In this document: positions 53,222 to 63,012 of the stretch, one piece after another
Layout of the letters: each line of letters begins with the position of its first letter
Position numbering within the stretch: the stretch's first letter is position 1
Assembly: GCF_001695575.1 (NCBI RefSeq)
Contig: NZ_LUAX01000007.1
Coordinates: forward strand, 1,426,001 to 1,490,000
Direction: 5' to 3'
Source of the DNA: Vibrio europaeus
Lineage (GTDB): Bacteria; Pseudomonadota; Gammaproteobacteria; Enterobacterales; Vibrionaceae
DNA: 64,000 nt
Notes under the pieces: model-generated
What the model was told of the DNA's origin: nothing
What the model saw: the letters and a program-made list of their open reading frames with translations, nothing else
Databases searched by the model: none
Translations under genes and position numbers: made by a program

Positions 53222-53818
53222 ATGCCGAAGGTTGGTATGCCTGATATTCGTAAGCCTCAGCTTGTACAAGCAACCATGGCTGTGATCGATCGTGTGGGAT
53301 TACAATCGGCAAGTGTTTCTCTGATCAGTAAAGAGGCTGGCGTCTCGTCTGGGATCATTAATCATTACTTTGGCGGTAAGCATGGATTGCTTGAAGAAAC
53401 GATGCGTGAAATTTTACGGCAGCTGTCTTCTACCGTAACGCAAAAGCTCAGCCAGTTGCCAAAAGACGCTCATCAACAACGTATTAACGCCATCATTGAT
53501 GGCAATTTTGTCGGTTATCAAGCTGAAAATAAAGTTGCCAAAACTTGGTTGGCTTTCTGGTCTTACTCAGTCCATGACCCGGAGCTGAAACGTCTCCAAA
53601 GGGTCAATGAAAAACGTTTGCTGTCCCACTTAAAAATTGAATTAAAGAATTTGTTCGAAAAAGATCAAGCAGAGATCATTGCTCATGGTATCGCTGCTCT
53701 GATTGATGGCATCTGGCTGCGTGGGACGCTCAACCCGCAAGGTATTGATGCCGAGAAAGCAAGATTAATCATCAATGATTACCTAGATAAACAGCTCACT
53801 TTCTACTCTCAAAAATAA
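53222..53818 (+). CDS. betI: Transcriptional repressor BetI
   Basis: 198 aa TetR-family protein of the usual BetI length. Start MPKVGMPDIRKPQLVQAT is typical, and the helix-turn-helix is at about 28-52 (SLISKEAGVSSGIINHYFGG). Represses the bet genes until choline binds. ATG 53222 has AAAGGAG seven bases upstream. First gene of the betI-betB-betA-choXWV operon. Confidence 0.95.
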   Translation: MPKVGMPDIRKPQLVQATMAVIDRVGLQSASVSLISKEAGVSSGIINHYFGGKHGLLEETMREILRQLSSTVTQKLSQLPKDAHQQRINAIIDGNFVGYQAENKVAKTWLAFWSYSVHDPELKRLQRVNEKRLLSHLKIELKNLFEKDQAEIIAHGIAALIDGIWLRGTLNPQGIDAEKARLIINDYLDKQLTFYSQK

Positions 53819-53839
53819 CCATAAAAGTCAGATCTTCAC

Positions 53840-55300
53840 ATGGAAATGAAATCACTATTCATCGATGGCAAAGTTTGCCATGCAACCTCTAACGAGACCT
53901 TTACTACGTACAATCCAGCGAATGGAGAGCCTTTAGCTAACGTCGGACAAGCAAGTGAACAAGATCTTGCCTTGGCAATAGACGCTGCTAAGAGTGGTTT
54001 TAAAGTTTGGTCAGCGATGTCACCAACAGAGCGTAGCCGCATCTTGCTAAAAGCCGTTGCATTGTTACGGGAGCGCAACGACGAACTTGCCGCTCTGGAA
54101 GTTGCCGATACGGGTAAGCCTTTGCAAGAAGCCATTGCGGTTGACATTGAAACGGGTGTAGACGTTATCGAATACTTCGCTGGTTTAGCGCCTGCCATGC
54201 AAGGTGAGCAGCAACCTCTCAGTGATACACAGTTTTTCTATACACGTCGCGAACCGTTAGGTATTTGCGCGGGGATTGGAGCGTGGAATTACCCGATTCA
54301 AATTGCAATGTGGAAGTCAGCCCCTACGCTAGCTGCAGGTAATGCAATGATTTTCAAACCTTCTGAGGAAACGCCGCTATCGGCTCTTAAGCTTGCAGAG
54401 ATATTCACGGAGGCAGGTCTACCTGATGGCGTGTTTAATGTTTTGCAGGGTGATCATAGAGTAGGGCAGATGCTGACGGCTCATCCTGATATCGCCAAGG
54501 TCTCATTTACGGGTGAGTCAGGCACGGGCAAGTTGGTCATGGCAGACAGTGCTAAGACTTTAAAGCAAGTCACCATGGAGTTAGGTGGTAAGTCGCCAAT
54601 GATCGTGTTTGATGACGCCAAGCTCGATGATGCGGTATCTGCTGCAATGGTTGCGAACTTCTATACCCAAGGTGAAGTTTGCACGCATGGTACCCGCGTT
54701 TTTGTCCATGAATCCCTGCATGATGAATTTGTCGCACAGCTCAAAGCGCGTACTGAAAAGCTAATCGTCGGTAACCCAATGGATATGGAAACTCAGATTG
54801 GGGCACTCATATCGCGTGAGCATCTCAGCAAAGTACTTAGTGCCATCGAAAGCGCCAAAGCAAGCAAGGCAACACTTCTCACCGGTGGTTATCAGGTTAA
54901 AGAAAATGGACTAGACAAGGGCAACTTTGTTGCGCCAACCGTGTTTACTGATTGTGATGATGACATGGAACACGTTAAAGGCGAGATATTCGGTCCTGTT
55001 ATGTCGGTTCTTAAATTTAGCCAAGAGTCTGAAGTGATTCAAAGAGCAAACAATACAGATTATGGCCTAGCCGCTGGGGTATTTACGCAAAATCTCTCGC
55101 GTGCACATAGAGTTATCCATCAGCTTCAAGCGGGTATTTGCTGGGTCAACACCTGGGGTGATTCGCCTGCGGAAATGCCAGTAGGCGGCTATAAACACTC
55201 TGGTATTGGGCGTGAAAATGGCCCAGAGACACTGCGCCATTACACGCAAACGAAAAGTGTCTTGATTGAACTTGGTGGCTACGAAAGCCCTTACGAGTAA
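53840..55300 (+). CDS. betB: Betaine aldehyde dehydrogenase
   Basis: 486 aa aldehyde dehydrogenase, oxidising betaine aldehyde to glycine betaine with NAD(P). Active-site Cys281 in QGEVCTHGTR, catalytic Glu in TMELGGKSP, NAD-binding SFTGESGTGK and GAWNYPIQIAMWK, and the C-terminal ENGPETLRHYTQTKSV. Same length range as E. coli BetB. Lies 21 bases after betI. Confidence 0.96.
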   Translation: MEMKSLFIDGKVCHATSNETFTTYNPANGEPLANVGQASEQDLALAIDAAKSGFKVWSAMSPTERSRILLKAVALLRERNDELAALEVADTGKPLQEAIAVDIETGVDVIEYFAGLAPAMQGEQQPLSDTQFFYTRREPLGICAGIGAWNYPIQIAMWKSAPTLAAGNAMIFKPSEETPLSALKLAEIFTEAGLPDGVFNVLQGDHRVGQMLTAHPDIAKVSFTGESGTGKLVMADSAKTLKQVTMELGGKSPMIVFDDAKLDDAVSAAMVANFYTQGEVCTHGTRVFVHESLHDEFVAQLKARTEKLIVGNPMDMETQIGALISREHLSKVLSAIESAKASKATLLTGGYQVKENGLDKGNFVAPTVFTDCDDDMEHVKGEIFGPVMSVLKFSQESEVIQRANNTDYGLAAGVFTQNLSRAHRVIHQLQAGICWVNTWGDSPAEMPVGGYKHSGIGRENGPETLRHYTQTKSVLIELGGYESPYE

Positions 55301-55324
55301 CTTGCGGGAATACGGAGATTCAAA

Positions 55325-57025
55325 ATGAAGCAAGATTACGATTACATCATCGTAGGAGCGGGCTCAGCGGGTTGTGTACTGGCTGACAGACTGAGTGAGA
55401 GCGGCGAACACAGAGTATTGCTGCTTGAAGCGGGTGGTACCGACAAGAGTATCTTTATCCAGATGCCTACTGCTTTGTCTTATCCAATGAATACTGAGAG
55501 ATACGCTTGGCAGTTCGAAACACAGCAAGAGTCTGGTTTGGATGGCCGCAAGCTACATTGTCCGCGAGGCAAAGTGCTAGGTGGGAGCTCTTCAATCAAT
55601 GGAATGGTCTATGTCCGCGGACATGCTTGTGACTTTGATGAGTGGGAGCAGAATGGTGCTAAAGGCTGGAACTACCAGTCATGTTTACCTTATTTCAAGC
55701 GTGCAGAGTCATGGACAGGCGGTGGCGATGAGTATCGCGGTAACGAAGGGCCTCTAGGGACTTGCGCTGGCAATGACATGCAGCTTAATCCTCTTTATCA
55801 AGCTTTTATTGATGCAGGTAAAGATGCTGGTTACCCGGTAACGCAGGACTACAATGGCTACCAGCAAGAAGGTTTTGGTGCTATGCATATGACGGTGGAT
55901 AACGGAGTGCGTGCATCAACGTCTAACGCTTACCTAAGACGCGCCCTAAAGCGAGTAAACCTGACGTTAGTTAAGGGTGTTGTCGCTCGCAAAGTGATTA
56001 TCCAACAAGGCAAAGCAGTTGGCGTTGAATATGAAAAGTCTGGAAAGATTATCCAGACGCTGGCACAAAAGGAAGTGATCTCAAGCGCGGGCTCCATTGG
56101 TTCTCCTCAGCTTCTGCAACTGTCTGGAATCGGCCCTAAATCGGTGTTGGACAAGGCGGGCGTAAAGGTTGAGCTTGATCTGCCTGGGGTTGGGCAAAAC
56201 CTTCAAGATCATTTAGAAGTTTACTTCCAGTATCACTGTAACAAACCCATCACGCTCAATAGTAAATTAGGCTTAATGAGCAAAGCGAAAATTGGAACTG
56301 AGTGGATCCTGACACGTAAAGGTTTGGGGGCGACAAACCATTTTGAGTCCTGCGCTTTCATTCGCTCGCGCAAAGGTCTTAAGTGGCCGAATATTCAGTA
56401 CCACTTTTTACCTGCGGCAATGCGTTACGATGGTCAAGCGGCGTTTGATGGGCATGGGTTCCAAGTTCATGTTGGACCGAACAAGCCAGAAAGTCGCGGC
56501 TCAGTCGAAATCATATCCTCAAACCCAAATGATAAGCCCAATATCGAGTTTAATTATATTTCAACAGAACAAGATCGTCAGGACTGGCGGGATTGCATTC
56601 GCTTGACGAGAGAGATCCTGCAGCAACCTGCAATGGACCCGTACCGTGGAGATGAGATTCAGCCGGGGCTCAACATTACTAACGATGAGGCGATTGATGA
56701 CTGGGTCAAGCAGAACGTCGAGAGCGCTTACCATCCATCGTGTAGCTGTAAAATGGGCGCTGATGATGACCCACTAGCCGTACTCGATGAAGCGTGTCGA
56801 GTTCGCGGTATTGAAGGGTTGCGAGTGGTCGATTCATCAATATTCCCAACTATCCCGAATGGCAACTTGAACGCTCCGACCATCATGGTTGCTGAACGTG
56901 CAGCAGACATGATCTTAGCCAAACCATTGCTCAAATCAGCCAACATGCCTGTATGGCTAGCCCCAGAGTGGGAGCACAAACAGAGAATTAATAAACCTAA
57001 AAGAGCTGTGGAATCAGCTCAATAA
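55325..57025 (+). CDS. betA: Choline dehydrogenase
   Basis: 566 aa GMC oxidoreductase converting choline to betaine aldehyde. FAD-binding GAGSAGCVLADRLSE near residues 10-24, GMC signature 1 GGSSSINGMVYVRGH, signature 2 GSIGSPQLLQLSGIGP, and C-terminal catalytic region with YHPSCSCKMG and IPNGNLNAPTIMVAERAAD. Twenty-four bases after betB in the same operon. Confidence 0.96.
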   Translation: MKQDYDYIIVGAGSAGCVLADRLSESGEHRVLLLEAGGTDKSIFIQMPTALSYPMNTERYAWQFETQQESGLDGRKLHCPRGKVLGGSSSINGMVYVRGHACDFDEWEQNGAKGWNYQSCLPYFKRAESWTGGGDEYRGNEGPLGTCAGNDMQLNPLYQAFIDAGKDAGYPVTQDYNGYQQEGFGAMHMTVDNGVRASTSNAYLRRALKRVNLTLVKGVVARKVIIQQGKAVGVEYEKSGKIIQTLAQKEVISSAGSIGSPQLLQLSGIGPKSVLDKAGVKVELDLPGVGQNLQDHLEVYFQYHCNKPITLNSKLGLMSKAKIGTEWILTRKGLGATNHFESCAFIRSRKGLKWPNIQYHFLPAAMRYDGQAAFDGHGFQVHVGPNKPESRGSVEIISSNPNDKPNIEFNYISTEQDRQDWRDCIRLTREILQQPAMDPYRGDEIQPGLNITNDEAIDDWVKQNVESAYHPSCSCKMGADDDPLAVLDEACRVRGIEGLRVVDSSIFPTIPNGNLNAPTIMVAERAADMILAKPLLKSANMPVWLAPEWEHKQRINKPKRAVESAQ

Positions 57026-57053
57026 AGTCAGTAATCATTACAAGGAACACATT

Positions 57054-57992
57054 ATGTCTATGATGACAAAAACATTTACCTCCCTAGCGTTGAGTGCACT
57101 TGCCGCCAACGCGTATGCCAATCAATGTGAAACCGTGCGTTTCGCCGATGTTGGTTGGACGGATATTACTGCAACGACAGCAGTGACCTCTGAACTACTG
57201 AAAGGTATGGGCTATAAAACGAAAACCGATTTGCTGTCTGTACCAGTGACATACTCGTCAATGGCGAACGGTGATATCGATATCTTCCTTGGCAACTGGA
57301 TGCCAACAATGGAGGGAGATATCGCTAAATACCGTGAGGCAGGCAGTGTCGAAACGGTTCGCGCCAATCTTGAAGGTGCGAAATACACCTTGGCAGTACC
57401 TAAGTATGTTTACGACGCAGGGGTGAAAAGCTTTGCTGATCTTGCAACGCATGCCGATAAGTTTAGAGACAAAATCTATGGCATAGAGCCTGGTAACGAC
57501 GGTAACCGACTGATTCAGTCAATGATCGATAGCGATGCCTTTGGACTTAAAGATTTTAGCCTTGTTGAGTCGAGTGAAGCGGGAATGGTTTCTCAGGTTG
57601 CGCGCGCAGTGCGTCGAAATCAATGGATCGTATATTTAGGTTGGGCGCCGCACCCAATGAACAGCAACATTGAGATGGCTTACCTTGATGGTGGAGACGA
57701 CTTCTTTGGGCCTAATTATGGCGGGGCGAACGTCTACACCAACGTACGATCTAACTACCTTTCTGAATGTAAGAACGTAGGTCAAATGCTGAAAAACCTA
57801 ACGTTTAGTTTGGAGATGGAGAACGAGTTGATGGAAGCGATTCTTAACCAAAAGGTAAAACCTTCTAAGGCAGCACAGCAGTGGTTGAAACAAAACCCAC
57901 AGCAAGTTGAAGCATGGCTAGAAGGCGTTAAAACCCTGAGTGGTGGTGACGCTGCCGCAGCGGTTAACAGCTACATCAAGTCAAACGCATAA
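57054..57992 (+). CDS. choX: Choline ABC transporter substrate-binding protein
   Basis: 312 aa, signal peptide ending ANAYA. OpuAC-type binding domain: VRFADVGWTDITATT supplies aromatic residues for the choline cage, with LGNWMPTMEGD and YLGWAPHPMNSN completing it. The closest relatives in Vibrio bet operons are annotated ChoX/ProX. Predicted to bind choline in the periplasm. Confidence 0.92.
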   Translation: MSMMTKTFTSLALSALAANAYANQCETVRFADVGWTDITATTAVTSELLKGMGYKTKTDLLSVPVTYSSMANGDIDIFLGNWMPTMEGDIAKYREAGSVETVRANLEGAKYTLAVPKYVYDAGVKSFADLATHADKFRDKIYGIEPGNDGNRLIQSMIDSDAFGLKDFSLVESSEAGMVSQVARAVRRNQWIVYLGWAPHPMNSNIEMAYLDGGDDFFGPNYGGANVYTNVRSNYLSECKNVGQMLKNLTFSLEMENELMEAILNQKVKPSKAAQQWLKQNPQQVEAWLEGVKTLSGGDAAAAVNSYIKSNA

Positions 57993-58047
57993 TAAAAAAT
58001 GGTGAGGGAGCAGTGGTGCTGCCTCACCAAATAATAAAGGTTATATC

Positions 58048-58890
58048 GTGAATTTTATTACAAACAACAAAATCCCTGTGGGTGAGTGGATGGAAACCGG
58101 CGTAGATTGGCTGACGCTGAATGCGGCAGGGTTCTTCGACGCAATCTCTATCTTTCTTGAAACCGTTATTCTTTTTGTTGTCGATATTTTTAAATGGATG
58201 CCGCCTGCGTTTCCGATTGTGTTAACGGCGGCCATTGCTTGGTATTTGCACCGTAGTATTCCATTAGTGCTGTTTGTTGTGGGCGCTTTGCTGACTATTC
58301 TTAATCTTGGCTATTGGCAAGAAATGCTGGAAACCTTTGTTCTTGTTTTTGCAGCGACAACGATTTCCGTATTAATTGGTGTTCCAATCGGCATAATGGC
58401 AGCGCACCGCCCATGGTTATATACCTTGCTGCGTCCTGTGCTTGACTTAATGCAAACTGTACCGACGTTTGTCTACCTAATTCCCACGCTAGTTTTGTTC
58501 GGTCTTGGCATTGTACCCGGATTGATTTCAACAATAATCTTCGCCATCGCTGCGCCTATCCGTCTGACTTATCTAGGGATTACCAAAGTACCTGAGGAGC
58601 TTATCGAAGCTGGGAAAGCCTTTGGTGCAAGTCGAATGAAGCTTTTGTTTAAAGTGGAACTGCCTGCAGCGACGCCGAGCATTATGGCGGGCGTGACGCA
58701 GTGTATTATGTTGTCGCTCTCCATGGTGGTGATTGCTGCTTTAGTTGGTGCTGATGGTTTAGGCAAACCTGTGGTTCGAGCGTTAAACACGGTCAACATT
58801 TCGCAAGGATTTGAAGCTGGGTTAGCCATCGTACTCGTTGCGATCATTCTCGATCGTTTGTGCAAGACACCTAATCAGAAAGAGGCATAG
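58048..58890 (+). CDS. choW: Choline/betaine ABC transporter permease
   Basis: 280 aa, about six membrane helices, with the BPD_transp_1 loop EELIEAGKAFGASRMKLLFK that contacts the ATPase. Resembles ProW without its long N-terminal extension. Two bases separate it from the ATPase gene. Confidence 0.92.
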   Translation: MNFITNNKIPVGEWMETGVDWLTLNAAGFFDAISIFLETVILFVVDIFKWMPPAFPIVLTAAIAWYLHRSIPLVLFVVGALLTILNLGYWQEMLETFVLVFAATTISVLIGVPIGIMAAHRPWLYTLLRPVLDLMQTVPTFVYLIPTLVLFGLGIVPGLISTIIFAIAAPIRLTYLGITKVPEELIEAGKAFGASRMKLLFKVELPAATPSIMAGVTQCIMLSLSMVVIAALVGADGLGKPVVRALNTVNISQGFEAGLAIVLVAIILDRLCKTPNQKEA

Positions 58891-58892
58891 TC

Positions 58893-60077
58893 ATGGATGC
58901 AATCACAATTAAAAATTTGGATGTGGTGTTTGGTGATAAACAACAGCAGGCGTTAACCCTTCTTGACCAAGGTCTGTCTCGCCAAGAAATCATTGATCAA
59001 TCAGGACAGGTTGTTGGGGTTGATAACGTTTCACTTTCTATTCAAGAGGGTGAGATTTGCGTGCTAATGGGCTTGTCAGGTTCAGGGAAATCGAGTTTAT
59101 TACGCGCAGTGAATGGTTTGAATGAAATTAGCCGTGGCTCGCTAGAGATTAAAGATGGTCAACAGGTTGTTGATTTAGCCAACTGCGGCGAAGAAACATT
59201 GCGTCACTTACGTACCCACCGTGTCTCTATGGTGTTTCAGAAATTTGCCCTAATGCCTTGGTTAACTGTGCTAGACAACGTTGCTTTTGGTTTAGAAATG
59301 CAAGGTATGAGCAAAAAAGAACGACGAGATAAAGCGCGTGAGCAGCTAGAAATGGTTGGACTAGCAGAGTGGGAAAGCAAATATCCCCATGAGTTATCGG
59401 GAGGTATGCAGCAGAGGGTAGGGTTGGCAAGAGCCTTTGCAATGGACACCGACATCCTACTGATGGATGAACCTTTTTCGGCACTCGACCCGTTGATTCG
59501 TGCGCAGCTACAAGACGAACTCATCCAACTGCAAAGTAAGCTGAACAAAACAATCTTATTTGTGAGTCACGATTTGGACGAGGCACTTAAGATAGGGAAC
59601 AACATCGCCATTATGGAATCAGGTAAGCTCATTCAGCATGGTAAGCCTGAACAAATCATCCTCTCTCCGGAAACCGATTACGTTAAAGACTTTGTCGCTC
59701 ATACTAATCCTCTCAATGTGCTTAAAGGTCGCTCATTGATGCAGTCACGTGAAGAGCTAGCAAGGCGTAATGATCAGTGGGAGATTTGTTCATCAGACGA
59801 GCTTTGGGTTGAGCAACTTCCTCAAGGTTTGAGTTTGGTTGATTCCAATAAAACGCTAGTGGATTGGAATGATGATACTCTTGAAATAGATGACATCAAC
59901 AGTTCTATGGTGGTTCAAGCTAGTCCTGAAATAGGAATGCGCGAGGCGATTGAGCTCAAACAGCGCAGCAATCAGCCTATTTTGTTGGTCGAGGAAGATG
60001 AACTTGTCGGAGTCCTCACGGACAATGAGCTCTATGATGCCTTGCTTGGTAACTTCAAAACCAAGCAGGTCGCTTAA
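58893..60077 (+). CDS. choV: Choline/betaine ABC transporter ATPase with CBS region
   Basis: 394 aa ProV-like ATPase. Walker A GLSGSGKSSLLR, signature LSGGMQQRVGLARAFA, Walker B DILLMDEPFSALDP, switch His VSHDLDEALK. The C-terminal part (about 300-394) contains a CBS-like segment (VQASPEIGMREAIELKQR, ILLVEEDELVGVLTDNEL), used in this family for ionic-strength sensing. A strong terminator follows. Confidence 0.93.
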   Translation: MDAITIKNLDVVFGDKQQQALTLLDQGLSRQEIIDQSGQVVGVDNVSLSIQEGEICVLMGLSGSGKSSLLRAVNGLNEISRGSLEIKDGQQVVDLANCGEETLRHLRTHRVSMVFQKFALMPWLTVLDNVAFGLEMQGMSKKERRDKAREQLEMVGLAEWESKYPHELSGGMQQRVGLARAFAMDTDILLMDEPFSALDPLIRAQLQDELIQLQSKLNKTILFVSHDLDEALKIGNNIAIMESGKLIQHGKPEQIILSPETDYVKDFVAHTNPLNVLKGRSLMQSREELARRNDQWEICSSDELWVEQLPQGLSLVDSNKTLVDWNDDTLEIDDINSSMVVQASPEIGMREAIELKQRSNQPILLVEEDELVGVLTDNELYDALLGNFKTKQVA

Positions 60078-60081
60078 CCAG

Positions 60082-60111
60082 AATGCCCAGCCTGTTAGGT
60101 TGGGCATTTTT
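60082..60111 (+). terminator. Terminator of the bet-cho operon
   Basis: AATGCCCAGCCT / AGGTTGGGCATT stem (12 bp including one G-T) with a GTT loop and T5. Confidence 0.87.
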
Positions 60112-60200
60112 CATTAACAAATCTTAATCTACACTCAACTCTGCCTTAATCTCACTCTTAGTACTCTTTGGGAATAACGAAAACCAAAGGGGACAAAAAG

Positions 60201-61652
60201 GTGAATATACTAGGATATCTACAAAAAGTCGGTAAGGCGCTGATGGTGCCTATCGCAGTTCTGCCAGCGGGTGGTTTAATGCTCGGATTTGGCTATGCGC
60301 TTGACCCTACATGGGGTTCGGGCGGAAGCGCGCTGGCGAGCTTTCTTATTTATGCGGGTAAGGCGATCATGGATAACCAAGCCTGGTTGTTTGCTGTTGG
60401 TGTCGCATTTGGCATGGCGAAAGACAATAACGGTGCAGCAGCACTGGCAGGTTTGATAGGTTTGTTTATTGTGCAAACTCTGGTCTCAGATCCTGCGGTC
60501 ATTTCTATGCTAACGGGAACGCCTGTTGCGGATATGAGTAAGGAATCTGTCATTGCGTATGGGGCTGTCGTCAACGCCTTTACGGGGATTCTTACGGGTA
60601 TTATTGCTGGAGAGCTCTACAACCGCTTCCATAATATTCAACTGCCGTCGGTATTGGCTTTCTTTGGTGGACGCCGCTTTGTGCCGATTATTACCTCGGC
60701 GGTAATGTGTGTTGTGGCTTACATTCTGATTGTGGTTTGGCCTGTGGTCTATGTTGCACTGGTTAACTTTGGTAAGAGCTTTATTGACCTCGGTCCGGTT
60801 GGCGCTGGCCTGTATGGTTTCTTTAACCGTCTGTTGATTCCACTTGGCCTTCACCATGCTCTAAACCAAGTATTCTGGGCTGACCTTGCCGGTATAAACG
60901 ATATCTTCAACTTTTGGAACAACACTGGTGAGCTTGGTATTACAGGTCGTTATATGGCTGGCTTCTTCCCTGTCATGGGCTATGGCCTACCGGCAGCTGG
61001 CTTGGCGATATACCACTGTGCTAAGCCAGAGAACAAAGCTAAAGTTGGCTCAATTATGTTGGCGGCAGGTACAACTGCAATTGTAACTGGTGTGACTGAG
61101 CCACTTGAATTTGCGTTTATGTTTGTTGCGCCAGTACTGTTTGTGATTCATGCAGCATTGACTGCAGCTTCAATGACGATTGCAGCTACCTTCCAGTGGA
61201 CTGCGGGCTTTACATTCAGTGGTGGTCTAATTGACTTCTTGCTCTCTATGAATCTGCCACTGGCGAACAAACCGTATATGCTCGTGGTTCAAGGGCTCTG
61301 TTTTGCAGCCTTGTACTATGTTGTGTTCCGATTTGCTATCACGAAATTTGACCTTAAAACACCGGGTCGTGAAGATGAATCAGAAGTTGGTGCGGTTGCA
61401 GCATCGACTGACAAAGCAAAATTGGCTGCTCAGTACACCGAAGCTTTGGGTGGAAAATCTAACCTAGAGAGTATCGATGCCTGTATCACTCGCCTTCGCT
61501 TGGCAGTGCATGACATGAGTAAGGTTGATGAAGCTGCTTTGAAAGAGTTGGGCGCAATGGGAGTAGTTAAACTGAACGAGCATAATGTTCAGGTCATACT
61601 GGGCCCTGAAGCTGAGCTCGTTGCTGGAGAGATGAAAGCTCTCCCTGCCTAG
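60201..61652 (+). CDS. PTS EIICB transporter, glucose/N-acetylglucosamine family
   Basis: 483 aa from GTG 60201, preceded by AAAGGGGA; the in-frame TTG at 60168 is unlikely. The start MNILGYLQKVGKALMVPI is characteristic of NagE/PtsG-type permeases. EIIC domain about 1-375 with around ten helices, including NRLLIPLGLHHALNQVFW and GVTEPLEFAFMFVAP. The C-terminal EIIB domain (about 405-483) has phospho-Cys428 in DACITRLRL. No EIIA domain is present, so it must borrow one (as Vibrio Glc-family permeases do). The sugar could be GlcNAc or glucose. Confidence 0.88.
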   Translation: MNILGYLQKVGKALMVPIAVLPAGGLMLGFGYALDPTWGSGGSALASFLIYAGKAIMDNQAWLFAVGVAFGMAKDNNGAAALAGLIGLFIVQTLVSDPAVISMLTGTPVADMSKESVIAYGAVVNAFTGILTGIIAGELYNRFHNIQLPSVLAFFGGRRFVPIITSAVMCVVAYILIVVWPVVYVALVNFGKSFIDLGPVGAGLYGFFNRLLIPLGLHHALNQVFWADLAGINDIFNFWNNTGELGITGRYMAGFFPVMGYGLPAAGLAIYHCAKPENKAKVGSIMLAAGTTAIVTGVTEPLEFAFMFVAPVLFVIHAALTAASMTIAATFQWTAGFTFSGGLIDFLLSMNLPLANKPYMLVVQGLCFAALYYVVFRFAITKFDLKTPGREDESEVGAVAASTDKAKLAAQYTEALGGKSNLESIDACITRLRLAVHDMSKVDEAALKELGAMGVVKLNEHNVQVILGPEAELVAGEMKALPA

Positions 61653-61686
61653 TCAGTGAGGTTAATCTTTCAAAACACATGATAGA

Positions 61687-61712
61687 AAGGCAGCTTGATT
61701 CAAAGCTGCCTT
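61687..61712. terminator. Hairpin between convergent PTS and sensor kinase genes
   Basis: 10-bp perfect stem AAGGCAGCTT / AAGCTGCCTT with a 6-base loop. T tract is weak on both sides, so termination strength is uncertain. Confidence 0.6.
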
Positions 61713-61722
61713 ATTTATGACC

Positions 61723-63012
61723 CTAGTGAGCGAAATAGAGCCTCACTCTTAAACCTGGTTTGTTATCGCGCATTATTAAGCGCGCGTTGTGTTTGCTAAG
61801 TACCGCATCAACCAGAGAAAGCCCTAGCCCATTGCCCTGTTCGGTTCTGCTTTTGTCCGCCCGATACATAGGGCGACACACGTAGAGTTTATCTTGATCG
61901 GAAATGCCTATCCCAGAATCGGCAACCATAACGCCAAAGTGATCGACAATAACTTCAACCTTGCCATCTGTTGGCGTGTATTTCACCGCGTTTTCAATCA
62001 CATTAAAAACGGCGCGAAACAGTAACGAACGATCGCCTAAAATAGTGCAGCTTTGGTCTTGTCGATAGGTAATGCTTTGTCGCTTTTGTTCAGCAAGAGG
62101 TGTAATGAATTCGATGGCATCACTGACGATACTTCCGAGCTCAACTTTCTCTGTTGCTAGGTTGATTTGTCCGCTATTGATTTTGGCAATTTCGAGCATA
62201 CTGTTAAAAAGCGATAAGATCAGTTCGAGTTCATCATGGCAGGCGGAAAACTGCTCTTGTTGAGACTCTGAGAGATCTTTACTCGATAGAATTTCTTCCA
62301 GACGCAGCTTCAATCTTGCCATTGGTGTGCGCATGTCATGAGCAAGACCCACAGTCAAAGACTTCAACGTCGTCTCATTTGTTGCCATTTGCTCAATCAT
62401 ATAGTTAAGGTGAATCGCTAAGATATCGAATTCATCATCTTTTTCTGAGACCGAAAGTTTAACCTCTCGCTCACCACACAAGACGCGGTTCATAGCGCGG
62501 TTTACTTTCTCTAATCGTTTTAAGATCAGCAATGAAAAGAATAAGGCGGTGCTAAGCATCACCGCAACAGGCATAATGATGCCAGAAAACACAATCGGTG
62601 CGAGAGACTCACGGTGCGCTTCAACAACACTGGGGTTAACACCGATTTCTAATCGAAAATCATCACCAAGCAAGATGTTAGTCTTCTCACTAGGTAAGGC
62701 GGCAATGGGATAGTAATGGGTGTTTAATATCGGCTCCATCGGCTCGACAAGTCGATAGTAAAAAGGGGTCTGAGACGCTTGCTTGGCTTCTAAAAGGCTT
62801 TCAACGTTTGATTTACCTTGAGTGGCGGCAAAACTAAACTCCTGAATTTCATCGTTGAGTTGCTTGGTCAATTGTTGGCGGTGAAAGGCGTCTGAATCGA
62901 CATAAAGTTGCCTTATAACAACAGTGTTAGCAGCGGCAACGAGCACAAACAAGCCCATTAAGGTTTTAAAGACGGAAGAGCGGGTGAGGGTATAGTTATC
63001 GACGAAGGACAT
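61723..63012 (-). CDS. Membrane sensor histidine kinase
   Basis: 429 aa. TM1 about 15-35, a periplasmic sensor of about 110 residues, TM2 about 142-165, HAMP (about 165-215), HisKA with His225 (GLAHDMRTPMARL), and HATPase_c with N box NVIENAVKYT, G1 VADSGIGIS and G2 GNGLGLSLV. Similar in plan to QseC/CusS-type kinases; the signal is unknown. Its start lies inside the 3' end of the response-regulator gene (17-base overlap), a co-translated pair. Confidence 0.9.
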   Translation of the reverse strand: MSFVDNYTLTRSSVFKTLMGLFVLVAAANTVVIRQLYVDSDAFHRQQLTKQLNDEIQEFSFAATQGKSNVESLLEAKQASQTPFYYRLVEPMEPILNTHYYPIAALPSEKTNILLGDDFRLEIGVNPSVVEAHRESLAPIVFSGIIMPVAVMLSTALFFSLLILKRLEKVNRAMNRVLCGEREVKLSVSEKDDEFDILAIHLNYMIEQMATNETTLKSLTVGLAHDMRTPMARLKLRLEEILSSKDLSESQQEQFSACHDELELILSLFNSMLEIAKINSGQINLATEKVELGSIVSDAIEFITPLAEQKRQSITYRQDQSCTILGDRSLLFRAVFNVIENAVKYTPTDGKVEVIVDHFGVMVADSGIGISDQDKLYVCRPMYRADKSRTEQGNGLGLSLVDAVLSKHNARLIMRDNKPGLRVRLYFAH